From Melioribacteraceae bacterium (GTDB lineage Bacteria > Bacteroidota > Ignavibacteria > Ignavibacteriales > Melioribacteraceae), in the NCBI GenBank assembly GCA_022181065.1, contig BQMY01000086.1:22336-86335 (forward strand): a DNA stretch of 64,000 bases, given 5' to 3'. Numbering within the stretch: position 1 is the stretch's first letter; the number at the start of each line of letters is the position of its first letter. The notes beneath the pieces were generated by a model. The model was given only the letters and a program-made list of their open reading frames with translations. It did not search any database and was not told where the DNA came from. Position numbers and translations under genes: made by a program. This document shows, one piece after another, positions 1-9,195 of the stretch.

Positions 1-663
1 GGAGTGGTGCTTCTCACAGGCGCCGGTCCTGCGAAAGATGGTAAATACGCGTTTTGCTCGGGTGGCGATCAGAAAATAAGAGGCGATCAGGGTTATGTTG
101 GTGTTGATGGTGTGCCCCGCCTGAATATCCTCGATGTTCAAAAGCTTATCCGAAGTATGCCCAAACCGGTAATTGCCCTTGTTGCAGGTTATGCGATTGG
201 TGGCGGACATGTGCTTCATGTTGTCTGTGACCTCACGATTGCTGCTGACAATGCAATATTTGGTCAGACCGGACCTAAAGTTGGCAGTTTTGACGGCGGA
301 TTTGGTTCAAGCTATCTCGCCCGTAATGTTGGTCAGAAGCGCGCTCGCGAAATCTGGTACCTCTGCCGCCAGTATGACGCTCGTGAGGCTTACGATATGG
401 GTCTTGTGAACACAGTAGTACCTGTGGAAGATCTGGAAGCGGAAGGTGTGAGATGGGCAATGGAAATTCTCGAAAAAAGTCCACTTGCGATACGTCTTTT
501 GAAATCTGCGTTCAATGCAGAGTTAGATGGTCAATCAGGTATTCAGGAACTTGCCGGGAACGCCACACTTCTTTACTATATGAGTGAAGAAGCACAGGAA
601 GGCAAGAACGCATACGTAGAAAAAAGGAAACCTGATTTTTCAAAATTCCCGAGAGTACCGTAA
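1..663 (+). CDS. menB: 1,4-dihydroxy-2-naphthoyl-CoA synthase MenB (5' truncated by window edge)
   Basis: Ring-closing enzyme of menaquinone synthesis: it converts o-succinylbenzoyl-CoA to 1,4-dihydroxy-2-naphthoyl-CoA in the cytoplasm. The reading frame is open from base 1, so the N-terminal part (roughly 50-60 residues judged from family length) lies outside the window; the GTG at base 4 is internal, not a start. Crotonase-fold marks are visible: CSGGDQ near residue 19 of the fragment, the oxyanion-hole GGGH near 67, and [13 protein letters not shown] near 90-102, which is typical of MenB rather than other crotonases. The following genes menA, menC and menE on the same strand support the assignment. 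Certain as to family, and very likely as to function. Confidence 0.95.
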   Translation, partial: GVVLLTGAGPAKDGKYAFCSGGDQKIRGDQGYVGVDGVPRLNILDVQKLIRSMPKPVIALVAGYAIGGGHVLHVVCDLTIAADNAIFGQTGPKVGSFDGGFGSSYLARNVGQKRAREIWYLCRQYDAREAYDMGLVNTVVPVEDLEAEGVRWAMEILEKSPLAIRLLKSAFNAELDGQSGIQELAGNATLLYYMSEEAQEGKNAYVEKRKPDFSKFPRVP

Positions 664-747
664 TCTGATATTTTATCTTAAATTTAGAAGAATTAAATTT
701 GATTCTTTATATTTAATAGTTTGATTCTTTCATATTATTCAATAACT

Positions 748-1647
748 ATGCTCAATTCAGAAGTAAAAAATATATCAAAATTTGAAAGCTGGATACTGGC
801 AAGCAGACCTAAAACTCTGCTTGCCGCAGCAGTACCTGTCGTCATTGGAACCTCAATCGCGGTCAGAGAAGACCAACATAATCTGCTCGCTGCAGTAGTA
901 GCTTTATTATGTTCGGTTCTGATTCAGATAGGTACAAACTTTGTGAATGATCTCTATGATCATCTTGCGGGAAGTGATACAGAAGAGAGAGTAGGTCCAT
1001 TGAGAGCGCTTGCTTCGGGATTGATTTCGGTTCCCGAGATGAAATACGGCATCCTGTTCACATTTGGTATCGCGTTCCTGTCAGGTTTATATCTCGTTTA
1101 TATGACAAGCTGGATAACTCTTGTTATAGGTATTGTATCCATTCTTGCCGGTTATGCATACACGGCAGGTCCCTACCCTCTCGCTTACAACGGATTAGGT
1201 GACATATTTGTGTTTGTATTTTTTGGATTTGTCGGAACGGTGGGTACATATTATGTGCAGGCGGGTGATGTTTCCGCTCTATCATTCTGGGCTTCAGTAC
1301 CGGTAGGAGCTTTAGTTACCAATATTCTGGTGGTAAATAATTACAGAGATATCGAACAGGATCAGGTAGCCGGTAAACGTACGCTGGCAGTTAAGTTTGG
1401 CAAGGGATTTACCAGAATTCAATACCTGCTATTTATGATTGTATCTTATTTAGTTCCATTTGTTGTGTACTTTACCTATTACAGCAGTATTATCGTTTTT
1501 CTTCCGCTGCTCTCACTACCCCTCGCTATTCGATTGATCAGAATGATCTACACTTTGAAAGGTACAGAATTAAATAAAACTCTCGAACTTACGGCTAAAC
1601 TCTCTCTCATTTACGGAATACTATTCTCCTTTGGTGTTCTTATATGA
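748..1647 (+). CDS. menA: 1,4-dihydroxy-2-naphthoate polyprenyltransferase MenA
   Basis: UbiA-family integral membrane prenyltransferase that attaches the polyprenyl tail to dihydroxynaphthoate, giving demethylmenaquinone. About 299 residues with eight or nine hydrophobic segments. The two Asp-rich Mg-diphosphate motifs are visible: NDLYDHLAGSD near residue 67 and NNYRDIEQD near 196. The frame is open further upstream to a TTG at 721, but the ATG at 748 directly precedes the conserved N-terminal ESWILASRPKTL block and is preferred; no clear Shine-Dalgarno (SD) sequence precedes either. Its TGA overlaps the ATG of menC by four bases, so the genes are probably translationally coupled. Confidence 0.93.
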   Translation: MLNSEVKNISKFESWILASRPKTLLAAAVPVVIGTSIAVREDQHNLLAAVVALLCSVLIQIGTNFVNDLYDHLAGSDTEERVGPLRALASGLISVPEMKYGILFTFGIAFLSGLYLVYMTSWITLVIGIVSILAGYAYTAGPYPLAYNGLGDIFVFVFFGFVGTVGTYYVQAGDVSALSFWASVPVGALVTNILVVNNYRDIEQDQVAGKRTLAVKFGKGFTRIQYLLFMIVSYLVPFVVYFTYYSSIIVFLPLLSLPLAIRLIRMIYTLKGTELNKTLELTAKLSLIYGILFSFGVLI

Positions 1648-2666
1648 AAATCACTGATTTTCACTGGGAGAAATACTCTTTCCCTTTCAGGACTCCATTT
1701 AAGAATTCAGGATATATCTACAGAGAACGACAGGGGTTTTATCTCTTTGTTGAATTTGATTACGGCAATACACAAATAGGCGAATGCGCGCCATTACCGG
1801 GAGTGAACAGAGAGTCTATTGGTGATATCGCGCTCGAACTGGAACAAATTGAAGCAAAACTGCCCGATTACTTTTTCTCTGACAAAGATGAATTCAGTTC
1901 GTTTATTAGTTCATTAACAGCATTACCTTCATTACGATTCGCGTTTGCGCAAATTATCGATTCCTGCACGAATTATGAAGAAGCTGGAGAGATAAAACTT
2001 GAGCAGAACTCGGTAATATCCGCGTCAGGGACAGATGAAATGATGCGTATCGCGAAAACTCACATTGATAAAGGTTTTTCCACATTAAAACTAAAAATTG
2101 GAGTCAACTCTCCAGATGATGAGATTGAATTAATCAAAAAAATTTCAAGTCAATTTCCTCATGTTAAACTAAGACTCGATTCTAATTCAATCTTTGAGCT
2201 GAATGAGGCGATTGGGTATTTAAGGCGTTTATCAGGATTTAATATTGAATACATAGAAGACCCCGTAGCTACCGTGGAAGAGATGTATCAGCTTTCGGAA
2301 ATAACCCCGATACCTTTAGCCGCTGATATTTTTATAAGTTCATTGGCAGACATAGATGAATTTCTTCAAAACTCCAAAATCAATCATTTTGTTATAAAAC
2401 CAATGGCATTCGCTGATATTCTCCTATTGAGCAATTATAAGTTTGGTAGAGAGATTTCCATTACACTTTCCTCCTCATTTGAGTCTTTCGTTGGCAGGAT
2501 TTATAACTATTTCCTGGCATCCCGATTTGAAGGGATTCATGGACTGGCGACTTCAACCCAACTTGCGGAAAACATTTCCGAACTCCCTTTTGATGAAGAT
2601 CGCGCTAACATTGTTTTTATACCTGATGAAGTAATAAACTGGTTAAATAAAAAAGTACTTTTCTAA
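1644..2666 (+). CDS. menC: o-succinylbenzoate synthase MenC
   Basis: Enolase-superfamily dehydratase that makes o-succinylbenzoate from SHCHC in the menaquinone pathway. 340 residues. The expected catalytic elements are present: LKLKIG with the catalytic Lys around residue 148-153, metal ligands in LRLDSN near 176 and IEDP near 204, and a C-terminal barrel strand containing IKPMAF. Overlaps menA by 4 nt (ATGA) and menE by 1 nt (TAATG), a tight operon. Enolase-superfamily members can also be racemases or epimerases, but the position between menA and menE makes MenC by far the best call. Confidence 0.92.
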   Translation: MKITDFHWEKYSFPFRTPFKNSGYIYRERQGFYLFVEFDYGNTQIGECAPLPGVNRESIGDIALELEQIEAKLPDYFFSDKDEFSSFISSLTALPSLRFAFAQIIDSCTNYEEAGEIKLEQNSVISASGTDEMMRIAKTHIDKGFSTLKLKIGVNSPDDEIELIKKISSQFPHVKLRLDSNSIFELNEAIGYLRRLSGFNIEYIEDPVATVEEMYQLSEITPIPLAADIFISSLADIDEFLQNSKINHFVIKPMAFADILLLSNYKFGREISITLSSSFESFVGRIYNYFLASRFEGIHGLATSTQLAENISELPFDEDRANIVFIPDEVINWLNKKVLF

Positions 2667-4072
2667 TGGAATTGATCCCTCCAATATCAGATAAGAACGA
2701 TTTTACATTTTTACTTTCCGAATCGGAAACAACCAAATTTTCTGAAGTTTCTCGTCAGGCATACGGCATTTCGAAATTGCTAAAACAATATCCTCCTGAA
2801 AGCAGAATAGGTTTATTCACATCCCATAGTGAAAATTTCATTCAAGGTTTACTTGCCATCTGGTATGCCGGTTATATTCCCGTACCGCTCGGCAATATTG
2901 TATCTGCCGATAAACTTGAAGAAATTGCAGATAAAACCGGAATTTCAACCATAATATACGATGACAAAACCGCTGGATTCATTTCTCGACCGGATGGTAT
3001 AAACCTGGATGCTTGTCAGTCGAACAGTTTAACCGATACACACAATGTAAAATTTCAACAGAGCAAAACCGCTATAATATTGCTCACTTCAGGAAGTACA
3101 GGCTCACAGAAACAAATTCCACTAACTTTCAAAAACCTATTCTCCGGCGCAGAAATGATTGGAGAGATACTCACTGATATAAAAAGCTCGGTTTTGGGGG
3201 CAACCTTACCATTTTTTCATGTCGGTGGTTTTTCACAAATAACGAGAGCGATATTTTACCGTACAGGCCTATACATCCCAAACGAAATCTCATCCAAAAG
3301 TATTGCTGAGCTGATCCGAACAGGTAAAGCATCAACGATATCAATAGTACCCGCGACACTGAATCACCTTCTCGAAAAAAATATTAAACCGCACAAAAAT
3401 GTAAAACATATCTTTGTTGGTGGTTCCGCGACAAAGAGCGAGGATGTTGTGCAGGCAATTAAAGCCGGATATCCGATTTACAAAGTTTATGGCTCGACCG
3501 AAACCGGTGCAATGATAACCCTATCAAACCCGGCTGAATTGAAAAAACTTCCTCATGCTTCAGGTAAAGTTTTGCCGGGTGTAAAAATTAAAATTATTGA
3601 TGATAATGGGAAAATGTTGTCAGCAAACAACGAAGGGAAAATAGTAGTTAGTTCCCCGACCCTCTCCCCGGGTGTAACCAACACCGGGAATGAATATCCA
3701 ACAGGTGATTTAGGTTATCTTGATACGGAGGGGAATTTAGTTGTAACCGGACGAACATCACGTATCATCATATCGGGTGGGTATAATGTAAATCCATTAG
3801 AGATTGAGGAGACAATCCTGCTCCATCCGGAAATAAAAAGTGTTTATGTTTCATCAGTTCCAGACGACAAATGGGGCGAGAAGGTAGTCGCTCTGATTGT
3901 AGTAAATCCCGGATTTGATGAAACCAGATTACGGGATTTCCTCACTGCAAGATTACCTGGTTATAAAATACCAAAAGAGTTCATCCCCGTTCAATCTATC
4001 CCACTTACACCTCTCGGTAAACCGGATAAAAATCTGATAGATTCGATCTTACTTGAGCACAGTAAGAAGTAA
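2666..4072 (+). CDS. menE: o-succinylbenzoate-CoA ligase MenE
   Basis: ANL-superfamily adenylating enzyme that activates o-succinylbenzoate to its CoA ester, feeding MenB. 468 residues, normal for the family. The motifs run in order: P-loop-like LLTSGSTGSQKQIP near residue 140, VYGSTETGA near 273, the GDLGYLD hinge-side motif near 346, SGGYNVNPLEIEE near 370, and the C-terminal catalytic Lys in PLGKPDK near 450. The start overlaps the menC stop by one base. The last 24 bases overlap the 3' end of the convergent thioesterase gene. Confidence 0.93.
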   Translation: MELIPPISDKNDFTFLLSESETTKFSEVSRQAYGISKLLKQYPPESRIGLFTSHSENFIQGLLAIWYAGYIPVPLGNIVSADKLEEIADKTGISTIIYDDKTAGFISRPDGINLDACQSNSLTDTHNVKFQQSKTAIILLTSGSTGSQKQIPLTFKNLFSGAEMIGEILTDIKSSVLGATLPFFHVGGFSQITRAIFYRTGLYIPNEISSKSIAELIRTGKASTISIVPATLNHLLEKNIKPHKNVKHIFVGGSATKSEDVVQAIKAGYPIYKVYGSTETGAMITLSNPAELKKLPHASGKVLPGVKIKIIDDNGKMLSANNEGKIVVSSPTLSPGVTNTGNEYPTGDLGYLDTEGNLVVTGRTSRIIISGGYNVNPLEIEETILLHPEIKSVYVSSVPDDKWGEKVVALIVVNPGFDETRLRDFLTARLPGYKIPKEFIPVQSIPLTPLGKPDKNLIDSILLEHSKK

Positions 4073-4447
4073 ACCTTTAACTTCCTGAGGTAATTTGGCT
4101 TTTTTGAATGATTCCCTCTCTACGCATACATGTGTGGTTGTGACAACAGCAGCAAGTTTATCAATATCGTAAAAATTATATTCCAACTTGAAAGAACTTC
4201 CAGAAATTGAAACAGCGTACAATTCCACTCTAATTTTTCTGCCCTGTCTGACCGGAGAGAGATATTCAGCTTCACTTTTTATAAGGGGAAACGCGTACTC
4301 TTTGTTGCTGAATAGCTGGAAGTTTGGAATTCTCGAGTTGATCATCTTTTCATAAGCATCGTGTGCTATAAAATAAACATTCCCGTAAAAGAGTATTCCG
4401 GCCGGATCGCATTCATGAAATTTCACTACATGATCATAAGCAAACAT
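4049..4447 (-). CDS. hotdog-fold acyl-CoA thioesterase, candidate DHNA-CoA thioesterase (MenI)
   Basis: 132-residue single-domain hotdog thioesterase of the 4-hydroxybenzoyl-CoA thioesterase (4HBT) type. The N-terminal catalytic loop reads HECDPAGILFYGNVY, with the CDPAG Asp near residue 14 expected to be catalytic. It lies on the opposite strand, tail to tail with menE, overlapping it by 24 nt. DHNA-CoA must be hydrolysed between MenB and MenA, and hotdog enzymes do this in other bacteria, so a MenI role is a reasonable inference. It could instead be a general acyl-CoA thioesterase of the YbgC type; sequence alone does not separate these. Confidence 0.75.
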   Translation of the reverse strand: MFAYDHVVKFHECDPAGILFYGNVYFIAHDAYEKMINSRIPNFQLFSNKEYAFPLIKSEAEYLSPVRQGRKIRVELYAVSISGSSFKLEYNFYDIDKLAAVVTTTHVCVERESFKKAKLPQEVKGLLLTVLK

Positions 4448-4517
4448 AAAAAATCCATTTTTTAATTAACTTTAATTACATAGCTTTGAGGCTTATGTAA
4501 AACCAAATTTAGTAAAA

Positions 4518-5825
4518 ATGCACAAAATTATTACCCTTTTGATATTATTATTTGTTATAACTTCCGGATTATCTGCGCAGGAAATAAAAAAGACCTATCA
4601 CCGAAATGGAAACATCGCTACTGAAGGCTATTATGAGGATGGTGTAAAAAACGGCATCTACAAGGAATACTATGATGACGGCAGCATCTGGAAAGAATGG
4701 AGCTTTATTAACGGTAAGGAGCAAGGGCTTTCAACATGGTATTTCCCCGATGGTACAATTAGTATGGAGTGGTGGTATGAAAATGGAGAACTTGAGGGAA
4801 TTTCAAAATGGTATTATGAAACCGGCGCGCTCTGGGCAGAAATAAATTACCGGAATAATAAACGTGAAGGATTCACTAAAACTTATTACATAACAGGTGA
4901 ACTCCAGGGCATATGGAATTATTCCGATGATAAACTCAACGATATCTCCAAGACATTTTATGTCAACGGCGATCTGGAAGTTGAAAGACATTACATCGAT
5001 AACAAGCTCGAAGGTATCAGCAGGGTATATAACGAATATGGAATTGTTTCACTCGAAGCTAATTATGTGAACGATCAGTTAGACGGGATATCATATCTCT
5101 ATTTTCCTGATGGATCAATAAAAGTTGTCGATACATATCAGGAAGGTCAGATTGTCAAGCGAGAGAGATACGATATTCAGGGTAACTTCGAGAAAGTTGA
5201 GGAATCATTCAATGAATATTATCCCGAAGGCACAAGAAAAGCTGAGCTTACTTTCAAAGAAGGAGTGCGGGATGGTTTCAACGCATTTTACTACCCCAAC
5301 GGGTTTATTAAATCCAAATTGTTTTTTAACAGTTCCCGTCTTGATGGACCTGCATATTACTATCACGACAACGGTTTAATGAAAGAATACACCGAGTATT
5401 CTTTTGGTCTTAAACATGGCGTTTCAAAAAAATACAACTATGACGGTAAACTGATCGAAGAACAAAATTATATCAATGGAGTTCTTTACGGCACTGCAAA
5501 AACATTTTACGATACAGGCGAACTTGAATCTGTTCTGAACTACGACAATGACCAACTCGACGGTGACATTCTATATTACTATAAAAGTGGTGTGAAGAAG
5601 GCGGAAGAGTTTTATATCCTCGGTAAAAAAGAAGCCTCATATACCTGGTATTTTGAAAATGGGCAAAAGGCAGAGATCGGTTTTTATAAAAACGGGCTTA
5701 ATGATGGGAAATTATATACTTTTTACGAAAATGGAGTGATGAAGCGGGAAGCCGAGTACAAAAAAGGTGAACTAATCAGAGAAGTGTTTTATGATACCCT
5801 CGGGTTTGAATTACAAAATAAATAG
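4518..5825 (+). CDS. secreted MORN-repeat (YwqK-type) protein
   Basis: 435 residues with a cleavable signal peptide (hydrophobic stretch after MHKIIT, cleavage likely after LSAQ). Almost the whole mature part is tandem MORN-like repeats of about 23 residues, pattern YY.dGs....wyf.nG..eG.s, roughly seventeen copies. Such proteins are usually grouped as toxin-antitoxin system YwqK family antitoxin, but the name is only homology-based. The signal peptide points to an exported structural or protein-binding role. No toxin gene is adjacent: the neighbours are the menaquinone thioesterase and convergent secreted proteins. Function unknown. Confidence 0.8.
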   Translation: MHKIITLLILLFVITSGLSAQEIKKTYHRNGNIATEGYYEDGVKNGIYKEYYDDGSIWKEWSFINGKEQGLSTWYFPDGTISMEWWYENGELEGISKWYYETGALWAEINYRNNKREGFTKTYYITGELQGIWNYSDDKLNDISKTFYVNGDLEVERHYIDNKLEGISRVYNEYGIVSLEANYVNDQLDGISYLYFPDGSIKVVDTYQEGQIVKRERYDIQGNFEKVEESFNEYYPEGTRKAELTFKEGVRDGFNAFYYPNGFIKSKLFFNSSRLDGPAYYYHDNGLMKEYTEYSFGLKHGVSKKYNYDGKLIEEQNYINGVLYGTAKTFYDTGELESVLNYDNDQLDGDILYYYKSGVKKAEEFYILGKKEASYTWYFENGQKAEIGFYKNGLNDGKLYTFYENGVMKREAEYKKGELIREVFYDTLGFELQNK

Positions 5826-5831
5826 AAATCA

Positions 5832-5850
5832 GGGCAGCAATATGCCGCCC
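5832..5850. terminator. hairpin between convergent genes
   Basis: An 8-bp stem with one A-C mismatch (outer arms GGGC/GCCC, inner GCA/TGC) and a three-base loop fills the 32-bp gap between the convergent MORN gene and the 5858-6799 gene. There is no strong T-run on either side, so factor-independent termination is only a suggestion. Confidence 0.4.
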
Positions 5851-5857
5851 GAATCCT

Positions 5858-6799
5858 CTACATAACAATCTTTATTTTCTTACCTTTTTTATCTATAACT
5901 ACCGGGTTTAACGCCACCAACTCAAGACGATCAAACGCTAATTCCTTTTCGATAGTAAAACTGCCGCTTTTTTCTTCACCACTAAACATAATTATCTCAA
6001 GAGCAGAAGAAAGATACTCCCCGTTTTTATAAACCGGGATACCCGAACTTACCACGTAAACATCATCTTCGTTTGCCAAAAGATCGAGATATACTTTGTT
6101 TCCGCTGTTCTTTTCAAGGAAGAGAGTCTGACCATTTGGCTCAACCAGTCTTACTTCCTTCTTATCCATAGCCCAGAATCCCGCATCTGTAAAAACACCC
6201 TTGGAGAAAGCACCTTCAGAAATATTGGTGATTTTTCCTTCTTTATTAAGGAATACAATTTCTTTTAAAGGTTTTACACCCTGCCATGAGATTTTAGAGA
6301 TTGCAGCCAGTTTCTGGTTTGATGAGTATGCGATTCCGTTTATCTGCTGAAACGGAGTATCAAATCTCGAAACAATCTTACCATTCGAGCTAACAATAAT
6401 ATTTAGGTTTTGCTTTGATTGATGATCCGGCAGCACAAAATATGCTTCATTCTTATCGACCGCGTAAAAAAGCGGAATCTCATAATCGGCAGAAAATTCA
6501 CCCAAATCAAAAAGTTTTAACAGTTCACCATTTGACGAATAAACCTCGATATCTTTTTCTAAAGCGTTTGTTAAAATAAGTCCGCCATTTGCAAAAATCT
6601 CAAAGCCGTAATGAGGAAGATCAAAATCAATTTGTTTGACCACCTCATACCTGGCGTCACCATTTTCAAAAACGGTATATACGAGAGTTCCCTGTTTTTG
6701 CTTCGAAGGTCGCTCGGAAAGCACTTTTTCAACAGAATAGTGAGCCTGTCCGAAAAGTGAAACTGAAAATAAAACTAATACAAAAATATATCGCATCAT
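5858..6799 (-). CDS. secreted beta-propeller-like protein of unknown function
   Basis: 313 residues. The N-terminus MMRYIFVLVLFSVSLFG is a signal peptide with cleavage likely after FGQA. The mature part alternates short hydrophobic beta-strands with turns such as NGGLILTN, NGELLKLFD and SSNGKIVSRFD, which resembles six-bladed (TolB/NHL-like) propellers. No catalytic motif or T9SS tail is visible. It starts 5 bases after the end of the 780-residue M23-like gene, so the two are probably cotranscribed and may act together in the envelope. Function not recognised. Confidence 0.65.
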   Translation of the reverse strand: MMRYIFVLVLFSVSLFGQAHYSVEKVLSERPSKQKQGTLVYTVFENGDARYEVVKQIDFDLPHYGFEIFANGGLILTNALEKDIEVYSSNGELLKLFDLGEFSADYEIPLFYAVDKNEAYFVLPDHQSKQNLNIIVSSNGKIVSRFDTPFQQINGIAYSSNQKLAAISKISWQGVKPLKEIVFLNKEGKITNISEGAFSKGVFTDAGFWAMDKKEVRLVEPNGQTLFLEKNSGNKVYLDLLANEDDVYVVSSGIPVYKNGEYLSSALEIIMFSGEEKSGSFTIEKELAFDRLELVALNPVVIDKKGKKIKIVM

Positions 6800-6804
6800 A
6801 AAAC

Positions 6805-9147
6805 CTACTTTAATAAAATCATTTTGATTGATTTTGAAAATTTAGACGAATTTAATCTGAAAATATAAACGCCAGCTGATAGTCTCGAAGCGTTCCAGTT
6901 AATACTGTAGTGCCCGGCTGTTTGTTCCTGACTTACGAGTGTTTCAACTTTTCTTCCCAGAACGTCATAAACTACACCTGTTACCGGACCACTTTCAGGT
7001 ATTGTATAATTGATCTTTGTTGTTGGATTAAAAGGATTCGGATAGTTGTTTGACAAACTAAATTCCAGTGGAATTTGATTTAACTCTTCAAGATCGGTCG
7101 CCGGATTTCCAAAAAACTCCAGTACTTTCTGCATGAGGATTCGTCTCTGACTAAAAACGCCAATCGTTTCAAACGGAAAGGAGATATAAATCATGTTGGA
7201 AATCTCGGAACTGTTACCGAATGTTCCGGAATAAGCCACACCCGCTTTGCGGGTCACACCCGGTTCCCTCACCTGATTATACTCCATTATCGCTACCGCG
7301 CCATTTATCGGTTCTATATCATCCGGGTAATCTTCAGGATATATTGTACCGATGGCTGCTGATACACCTTCAAAACCGGTTCCAGCCATACCCGAAGCTA
7401 ACGACATATTGCTGCTGCCGTCATTAATATAATCTGATTTGAGATAGTGGCGATAAAATAGTGTATCGCTCGGTTCTGTACCCGAGTGAGCATTATCAAG
7501 ATCCCAGCCTATCTCGGAACCACTTACAAACAGGTTTCCGCCATTTTCGAGATACTGCGAGGCTTCCAGCCTCTCGTTCGCTGAGAATGTCTGAAGCTCG
7601 GTAGATTCATCCCCGACAAACCAGACAACATAATCATACTCTTTCAAGTCAACTGAGTCCATCTCAACAGCCTCATTCGCGCAGGAAGAAATTACTATAC
7701 TGTCATTTACAGTTACAGCGACAAAATAGTCGGTATTAAAATCATGTACCGGAAGTTTAAAGCTTGCAGAACCAAGATACCTGTCAAACCCGTCAACGAT
7801 AAGCATTTTTGGATAAGTATTTTCACCACTATACGAGGAACGTGAATATACATCTGTTGGTTCGCTCTCATTACCGGCTGAATCGATAGCAGTTAAATAA
7901 AAGAAATATACATCATCATTTGCGGGAGTTTCTTCAAATTCCTCATTACCTTCAAGGCGATAAAAGTTCAAATCCGCTGTCAGAGTTGATTCATCCGCGG
8001 CAATAGCCCAATTATTCATTTGCGCGTCTTTGGCGTAATAAAGTCTGTACCCGAATAAATCTGTATCAGAAGGAGGCATCCATGAAAACTCGACTCCCTT
8101 TGCTCCATTATAATTTTCGAGAGTAAGTAACGTTGGTCTTTCAGGTGGAAGAATATCGTTACGAGTAATAGTTACCGGAATATATCTGTTCACATAATTA
8201 TTTCTTGTATCCTCTGCGAAGACTTCGAGGATATAATCTCCTTCATCAACAAGATCTGTATCAAAATAGTTGTTATTAACAGTACCGGTCTGATTAATAA
8301 ATCCCGCGCCATTTCCATTCGTGATATAATATACCGGGTCACTCAAGGTTGCGATACCCTGAACAAAAACATTATGTACATCGGAATTATCCGGTTTGAT
8401 ATCAAATTTATAGGTTATCCCCTGAGGGAATTGTTCGTACACGACCTGAGTTGTATCCGCGGAGTGGAGTCTCCAACCTACTATATAACTACCGTTATTT
8501 TCGTAAATTCCTCCGGAACCGTTGATCTCTTCCATTTTAATAATTATATCAATTCTCGAAGTAAGATTGTGTGCCGGCAGTGTTCGGGTACTACCATCTA
8601 TCCTGAATTCAAGCGTATTCAGATGTATTACCGGATTATAATTGTCATAAAACGGATAGACACCACCTCCACCCGGACGAACGTTGTTAATTTCCACACC
8701 GTAATTATTTGGTCCGGGGATAAGTTCTCTTTCAATCAGGTGCACGTGCCCCATGCCGGGGTATATTGTGCCTAAAACAGTAGAACCGGTTGATACGGGC
8801 ATACCGACAAATAAAGATGGATTAGGCTGAATATGCAGATAAGTAATCCTTTTATATGCGCCGCCATGCTGCGATAAAACACTCACATAATTGTTCGAAC
8901 CGGATGTAGTGACAATGGAATAAACGGTTCCGTCAATGGAAGGATATACCGGATTATTGTCCGGTTCAGGCAGATCAATAGCATTATGAAAATGGTCAGA
9001 ACTACCGGTATTCCTGAATTCGCTGAACGCTCCGCTTAAAGGTTGACTAACGTTAAAAGGAGGAACAGGATAAGGATAACTGACAGTATCTGTTTGAGAG
9101 TATAAAAGGATATTTAGACTTAATAAAGCCAACAATAGTTTATTCAT
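6805..9147 (-). CDS. T9SS-secreted M23-like (LytM) peptidase with FN3 and accessory domain
   Basis: 780 residues, multi-domain, secreted. Signal peptide (MNKLLLALLSLNILLYSQ), then an M23-type domain to about residue 180 with the metal-site pattern H54-x3-D58, H105, and H134-x-H136 in GMGHVHLIE, so it is probably catalytically competent. Beta-rich linker domains follow, then an FN3 domain near 345-440, a flavodoxin/amidotransferase-like module near 450-690 (MLIVDGFDR ... ENGGNLFVSG), and a T9SS type A sorting tail with YPNPFNPTTK ending in KMILLK. The FN3-plus-module part is shared with the amidase at 43.5 kb. Likely an outer-surface wall or peptide hydrolase; substrate unknown. Confidence 0.85.
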   Translation of the reverse strand: MNKLLLALLSLNILLYSQTDTVSYPYPVPPFNVSQPLSGAFSEFRNTGSSDHFHNAIDLPEPDNNPVYPSIDGTVYSIVTTSGSNNYVSVLSQHGGAYKRITYLHIQPNPSLFVGMPVSTGSTVLGTIYPGMGHVHLIERELIPGPNNYGVEINNVRPGGGGVYPFYDNYNPVIHLNTLEFRIDGSTRTLPAHNLTSRIDIIIKMEEINGSGGIYENNGSYIVGWRLHSADTTQVVYEQFPQGITYKFDIKPDNSDVHNVFVQGIATLSDPVYYITNGNGAGFINQTGTVNNNYFDTDLVDEGDYILEVFAEDTRNNYVNRYIPVTITRNDILPPERPTLLTLENYNGAKGVEFSWMPPSDTDLFGYRLYYAKDAQMNNWAIAADESTLTADLNFYRLEGNEEFEETPANDDVYFFYLTAIDSAGNESEPTDVYSRSSYSGENTYPKMLIVDGFDRYLGSASFKLPVHDFNTDYFVAVTVNDSIVISSCANEAVEMDSVDLKEYDYVVWFVGDESTELQTFSANERLEASQYLENGGNLFVSGSEIGWDLDNAHSGTEPSDTLFYRHYLKSDYINDGSSNMSLASGMAGTGFEGVSAAIGTIYPEDYPDDIEPINGAVAIMEYNQVREPGVTRKAGVAYSGTFGNSSEISNMIYISFPFETIGVFSQRRILMQKVLEFFGNPATDLEELNQIPLEFSLSNNYPNPFNPTTKINYTIPESGPVTGVVYDVLGRKVETLVSQEQTAGHYSINWNASRLSAGVYIFRLNSSKFSKSIKMILLK

Positions 9148-9195
9148 TATAACGGTCTGATTCTGAGGGAATACGCAAATTTAAATCTGAAAAGG

